Assembly: GCA_021531615.1 (NCBI GenBank)
Contig: JADYUE010000001.1
Location: 248,001 to 312,000, forward strand
Length of the DNA: 64,000 nt
Direction: 5' to 3'
From: Fusobacterium varium
GTDB lineage: Bacteria; Fusobacteriota; Fusobacteriia; Fusobacteriales; Fusobacteriaceae
The translations under genes were made by a program, and so were the position numbers. Below, in pieces: positions 60,879 to 64,000 of the stretch (its first letter is position 1; each line of letters opens with the position of its first letter). The notes under the pieces were generated by a model. The model saw nothing but the letters and a program-made list of their open reading frames with translations, ran no database searches and had not been told where the DNA came from.

Positions 60879-60934
60879 AATAAAAAACTAATTAGAATTT
60901 CAACTTATATAAAAGCTGACACTCTAATTAGTTT
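60879..60934 (-). terminator. Terminator after the nucleosidase gene
   Basis: AAACTAATTAGA (60885-60896) pairs perfectly with TCTAATTAGTTT (60923-60934) around 26 bases; on the minus strand TTTTTTATTTT follows. The large loop is unusual for a terminator. Confidence 0.7.
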
Positions 60935-60940
60935 CTCTAA

Positions 60941-61693
60941 TTACATGCTTTTTAACATCTCTTTAACTATCTTAGCTGAGTTATCTGCTGCTAAAACTTC
61001 AAACTCTTCATAAACCATTGTTGCACTTCCATCAGCTTTATCAGACATAGCTCTTAAAACTACAAAAGGTACACTATATGTTTTAGCTACTTGAGCAACT
61101 ACTGCCCCTTCCATCTCTACTGCTGAGGCATTAAAAGTTTTTCCTATCCAATTTACTTTATCTTTAGAAGCTATAAATTGATCTCCAGTTGCTATTCTTC
61201 CAATTTTTACCTTATCTTTTCCTAAAACTTTCACTGCTGAATCATAAGCTACTTTTTTTAACTTTTCATCTGCTTTAAACTCTACTGTTTCTTGTCCTGG
61301 GATTAATCCTACTGGTCTACCAAAAGCAGTAAGATCCACATCATGTTGAACTAAATCTTCAGATACAACTATATCAGCTATATTTAAAGAGTTATCTATT
61401 GCACCTGCAACTCCTGTAAATATTATCTTATCTACCTTATACTCTCTAATAACTGTGTTGGCTCCTATAGCTGCATTTACCTTTCCTACTCCAGTTTTTA
61501 ATAAAACTATATCCTTTCCTTCTAACTTTCCTTGAAAATACTCAATCTCTCCAATTTTTTCTGATTTAATATTTTTTATATCTTTTTTTAGAAGTTCAAT
61601 TTCTGAATCCATAGCTCCTATTAAAGCTATTCTCTCTCCAAAAGCTAAAGTCCCCATCAATAAACTTAATAAAAATACAACAATTTTTTTCAT
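60941..61693 (-). CDS. mtnN: MTA/SAH nucleosidase with an N-terminal signal peptide
   Basis: A 250-residue nucleosidase that cleaves S-adenosylhomocysteine and 5'-methylthioadenosine. Residues 1-19 (KKIVVFLLSLLMGTLAFG) form a classic signal peptide with a cut near Gly19. The enzyme core then begins RIALIGAMDSEI with the catalytic Glu31; TGVGKVNAA, FTGVAGAID, VQHDVDLTAFG, AVEMEGA and RAMSDKADG with Asp218 follow, so all active-site residues are intact. The ATG is fixed by GGGAGG directly upstream. It lies 18 bases after the metK terminator. Export to the periplasm is unusual for this enzyme. Confidence 0.9.
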   Translation of the reverse strand: MKKIVVFLLSLLMGTLAFGERIALIGAMDSEIELLKKDIKNIKSEKIGEIEYFQGKLEGKDIVLLKTGVGKVNAAIGANTVIREYKVDKIIFTGVAGAIDNSLNIADIVVSEDLVQHDVDLTAFGRPVGLIPGQETVEFKADEKLKKVAYDSAVKVLGKDKVKIGRIATGDQFIASKDKVNWIGKTFNASAVEMEGAVVAQVAKTYSVPFVVLRAMSDKADGSATMVYEEFEVLAADNSAKIVKEMLKSM

Positions 61694-61705
61694 ATCTTCC
61701 TCCCA

Positions 61706-61742
61706 TAAAAATTTAGACTAGAGAGCTTTTCTCTAGTCTAAA
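61706..61742 (-). terminator. Terminator between metK and the nucleosidase gene
   Basis: TTTAGACTAGAGA (61712-61724) pairs perfectly with TCTCTAGTCTAAA (61730-61742); on the minus strand TTTTT follows. It stands only 13 bases before the mtnN ribosome site, so mtnN must rely on read-through or a promoter inside metK. Confidence 0.85.
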
Positions 61743-61749
61743 CAATATA

Positions 61750-62904
61750 CTATCTATTTAAAGCTTTTTTTAGTTCTTCTACTTTATTGCATTTTTCCCA
61801 AGGAATATCTAAATCTGTTCTTCCAATATGTCCAAAAGCAGCTAGATCTTGATATTTGAATTTTCCACTTCTCAATTCAAGTTCTTTTTCGATTCCTCTA
61901 GGAGTTAAATCAAATACTTTTTTAATAGCTTCTGCTAATTCATATTCATCTACTTTTCCTGTTCCAAATGTATCTACTTTTATTGAAGTAGGTTCAACTA
62001 CTCCAATTGCATAAGATAATTGGATTTCACATTTGTCAGCTAAATCTGCTGCAACAACGTTTTTAGCTACCCATCTTGCTGCATAAGCTGCTGATCTGTC
62101 AACTTTAGAAGGGTCTTTTCCAGAGAAAGCTCCTCCACCATGTCTAAAGTATCCACCATAAGTGTCAACTATAATTTTTCTTCCTGTAACTCCAGTATCT
62201 CCGTGAGGTCCTCCAATTACAAATCTTCCAGTTGGATTGATATGGAATTTTTTAACTTGAGCTGGATCTAAGTTATAGCTTTCTAGTACTGGTTTAATTA
62301 CTTTTTCTATAACTTCTTCTCTTATTTGTTCTTGTGTTACATCTGGATTGTGTTGAACTGATACTACTACTGTATCAACGTGATCTACTTTTCCATTTTC
62401 ATCATAAGCTAAAGTTACTTGTGATTTTGAATCTGGTCTTGCCCATGCTAATTCTTTTGATCTAGTCATTTTAGTAAGTCTTACTAAGATTTCTCTTGCT
62501 AAAACTATTGCTAATGGCATTAATTCTGGAGTTTCTTTAACTGCTCCTCCAAACATTATTCCTTGGTCTCCTGCTCCTCCAATATCTACTCCCATAGCTA
62601 TATCTGGAGATTGTGAGTGAATTGCATTTAAAACTCCACAGTTAGAGTCAAATCCCATTCCTTCTCTATATCCAATTTCATCTATTTTTCTTCTAACGAT
62701 ATCTTGGATATCAATATATGTTGTAGTTGTAATTTCTCCTCCTACAACAACTTGTCCTGTAGTACAAAATACTTCACATGCTACTCTTGAATTAGGGTCA
62801 TCTGCTAAACAAGCATCTAATACAGCATCTGAAATTTGGTCTGATACTTTATCTGGGTGTCCAGGAGATACAAATTCTGATGTGAAATAAGTTAATTTTT
62901 TCAT
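61750..62904 (-). CDS. metK: S-adenosylmethionine synthetase
   Basis: A 384-residue enzyme that makes SAM from methionine and [23 protein letters not shown] near 8-27 (with the active His), [31 protein letters not shown] at about 110-121, [24 protein letters not shown] and [20 protein letters not shown] with the metal and phosphate ligands. Length is typical. AGGAGG precedes the ATG. Controlled by the SAM-I riboswitch upstream (62946-63096). Confidence 0.97.
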   Translation of the reverse strand: MKKLTYFTSEFVSPGHPDKVSDQISDAVLDACLADDPNSRVACEVFCTTGQVVVGGEITTTTYIDIQDIVRRKIDEIGYREGMGFDSNCGVLNAIHSQSPDIAMGVDIGGAGDQGIMFGGAVKETPELMPLAIVLAREILVRLTKMTRSKELAWARPDSKSQVTLAYDENGKVDHVDTVVVSVQHNPDVTQEQIREEVIEKVIKPVLESYNLDPAQVKKFHINPTGRFVIGGPHGDTGVTGRKIIVDTYGGYFRHGGGAFSGKDPSKVDRSAAYAARWVAKNVVAADLADKCEIQLSYAIGVVEPTSIKVDTFGTGKVDEYELAEAIKKVFDLTPRGIEKELELRSGKFKYQDLAAFGHIGRTDLDIPWEKCNKVEELKKALNR

Positions 62905-62945
62905 TTTTTCCTCCTATAATAATCAATCAAAATAATAATAACTAT

Positions 62946-63096
62946 AAAAATAAAAAATCCCTTCATCTCAAGACAGATGAAGGGATTAAAACACTTATTC
63001 TATAATCCATTCCATCTATCAGGAGTTAGCACCACACTTTTTAATAAGCAGGTTGCTGAGATTTCAACGGGCCAGTCCCTCAATCTCTCTTGATGG
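62946..63096 (-). promoter_or_regulatory. SAM-I (S-box) riboswitch controlling metK
   Basis: The minus strand carries the conserved S-box core: ATCAAGAGAG, GAGGGACTGGCCCG, CTCAGCAACCTG and GTGGTGCTAACTCCTG in order. P1 is formed by CCATC and GATGG (63096-63092 with 63016-63012). The expression platform is a strong terminator, AATCCCTTCATCT (62956-62968) with AGATGAAGGGATT (62975-62987) and a T-run. GATG and GGATT after P1 can pair with AATCC and CATC of the terminator, giving an antiterminator. So high SAM turns metK off by early termination. Confidence 0.96.
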
Positions 63097-63124
63097 TAAT
63101 CTAAGTACACTCTTCTACATTTGA

Positions 63125-63153
63125 ATTATATAATTTTATACTTATTTTGTCAA
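63125..63153 (-). promoter_or_regulatory. metK promoter
   Basis: Perfect TTGACA (63153-63148) and perfect TATAAT (63130-63125) on the minus strand with a 17-base spacer. Confidence 0.92.
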
Positions 63154-63167
63154 TAATATTTTTTATT

Positions 63168-64000
63168 TTATTTTTTTATTTTTCTTACTACGTCAACTAC
63201 TGATCCATCTCTATATTGAACTACTGCTACTACTCTATCTTCAAACTCGATAGCTTCCTCTTTTCCAGTCATAGCTTCAGCAATTTCTTTTAATTCTTCA
63301 ATAGTTTTAATTGGTAGTTTAGAGTTTTTGAATTTTTCAATTAAATCTTTTCTTAGAGGGTTAATTGCAATTCCTCTTTCTGTAACTAAAACGTCAACTG
63401 TTTCCCCTGGAGTTGTAACTGTTGTGATTCTATCTTTAACTACAGAGATTCTTGCATTTACTAATTGAGATACTATGATACATAGTTTTGATCCAGCTGC
63501 TGTATCACTATGTCCTCCAGATCCTCCCATAATTACTCCATCAGATCCTGTTGTTACGTTTACGTTAAAGTTAGTATCCATTTCTGTAGCTCCTAGAATA
63601 ACTATATCTAATTTATTTACTACAGAACCTTTATTGTTAGCATTTGCATACATTGATGCTGACATTTTTATATGGTTAGGATTTTCTTTAGCTGATTTAA
63701 TTGCATTTAAGTCAAAACATTGAACGTCAAATAGAGCTTTAAACAATCCCTCTTTGTACATATCAACGATATATCCTGTAATTCCTCCAGCTGCAAAGCT
63801 TCCTACAATATTTTTAGATTTCATAAGATTTTTTACTTGAGCAGCAACTGCTAGAGATATTCCCCCTGCTCCTGTTTGGAAACTCATTCCATCTTTTAAA
63901 TATCCTGATTGTTCTATAAATTTAGCTGTCAGATCAGCAACTTTTAATCCAATAGGGTTTTTAGTTATTTGAGTAGTTCCTGATACAATTCCTTTAGGAT
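63168..64000 (-). CDS. citF: Citrate lyase alpha subunit, C-terminal part (cut by window edge)
   Basis: The last 277 codons of CitF, the citrate:acetyl-ACP transferase subunit of citrate lyase; the N-terminal part lies right of base 64000. The frame continues without a stop through the edge, reading PKGIVSGTTQITKNPIGLK..., then LKDGMSFQTGAGGISLAVA, AAGGITGYIVDMYKEGLF, DVQCFDLNAIKSAKENP, GATEMDTNFNVNVTTGSDG and GGSGGHSDTAAGSKLCII, all conserved CitF blocks. Only about 15 bases separate its stop from the metK promoter, and no terminator is visible there. As CitF is normally the last core subunit of the cit operon, the rest of the operon should lie to the right. With maeB it supports citrate fermentation. 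Confidence 0.94.
   Translation of the reverse strand, partial: PKGIVSGTTQITKNPIGLKVADLTAKFIEQSGYLKDGMSFQTGAGGISLAVAAQVKNLMKSKNIVGSFAAGGITGYIVDMYKEGLFKALFDVQCFDLNAIKSAKENPNHIKMSASMYANANNKGSVVNKLDIVILGATEMDTNFNVNVTTGSDGVIMGGSGGHSDTAAGSKLCIIVSQLVNARISVVKDRITTVTTPGETVDVLVTERGIAINPLRKDLIEKFKNSKLPIKTIEELKEIAEAMTGKEEAIEFEDRVVAVVQYRDGSVVDVVRKIKK

Noticed and set aside
62946-63096. The repeats upstream of metK as a CRISPR or mobile repeat
   Set aside because: They are fully explained by the SAM-I riboswitch core and its terminator.

Overview
The window is AT-rich DNA from a Gram-negative bacterium with Firmicute-like gene content, most likely a Fusobacterium. The pattern that suggests this is strong AGGAGG ribosome sites and Clostridium-like Opp, CitF and membrane genes, together with outer-membrane systems (LolCE/LolD, an alpha-2-macroglobulin lipoprotein with PbpC, an M16 protease, a large polysaccharide locus). 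No tRNA, rRNA, CRISPR array or transposase gene was recognised. Most genes lie on the minus strand. Species level is not resolved.

Layout: 1-4982 (minus) hisS (cut by the window edge), rarA, secG, a PIN-PhoH ATPase, a thioredoxin-reductase-like flavoprotein and a metallo-beta-lactamase-fold hydrolase. 5160-6507 (plus) trmL, a VOC protein and a YbaK deacylase. Next come a 25-codon hydrophobic small ORF on the minus strand at 6553-6630, a MORN-variant protein and a STAS-like protein. 7920-13431 (minus) is a complete peptide ABC transporter (oppA-B-C-D-F order of transcription). 13789-22299 (minus) carries yibE/F, rpsO with its own promoter and leader, ftsH-tilS-radical SAM-mltG joined by overlaps, and hpf. 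22398-33319 (minus) is a tight run recQ, alpha-2-macroglobulin, pbpC, lolC/E, lolD. Then come a decayed alcohol dehydrogenase remnant and selU (plus).

34901-51327 (minus) is a surface-polysaccharide operon of about 16.4 kb. In order of transcription it encodes a FlaA1/CapD-type dehydratase, an aldolase-decarboxylase fusion, an initiating sugar transferase, a class IV aminotransferase, two GT2 glycosyltransferases, a WbsX-type glycosyltransferase, rfbA, rfbC, Wzy, rfbD, Wzx, rfbB, ugd and a small HU-like protein. It supplies dTDP-L-rhamnose and UDP-glucuronate and has a full Wzx/Wzy set. The fusion and aminotransferase look like a dedicated route to an unusual amino-acid or amine substituent and are the best candidate here for an undescribed pathway.

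51666-64000 holds an M29 aminopeptidase with a hydrolase-like protein lacking its nucleophile serine, an M16 protease, a DUF1904 protein and yaaA (plus), then maeB, a 72-residue protein, a Gate-family membrane protein, an MTA/SAH nucleosidase with a signal peptide, metK under a SAM-I riboswitch and consensus promoter, and the 3' part of citF. Between the convergent yaaA and maeB lies a 426-base gap packed with nested inverted repeats that no gene explains.

All calls were made by reading the sequence. Function names rest on recognised motifs and family knowledge, not on searches.
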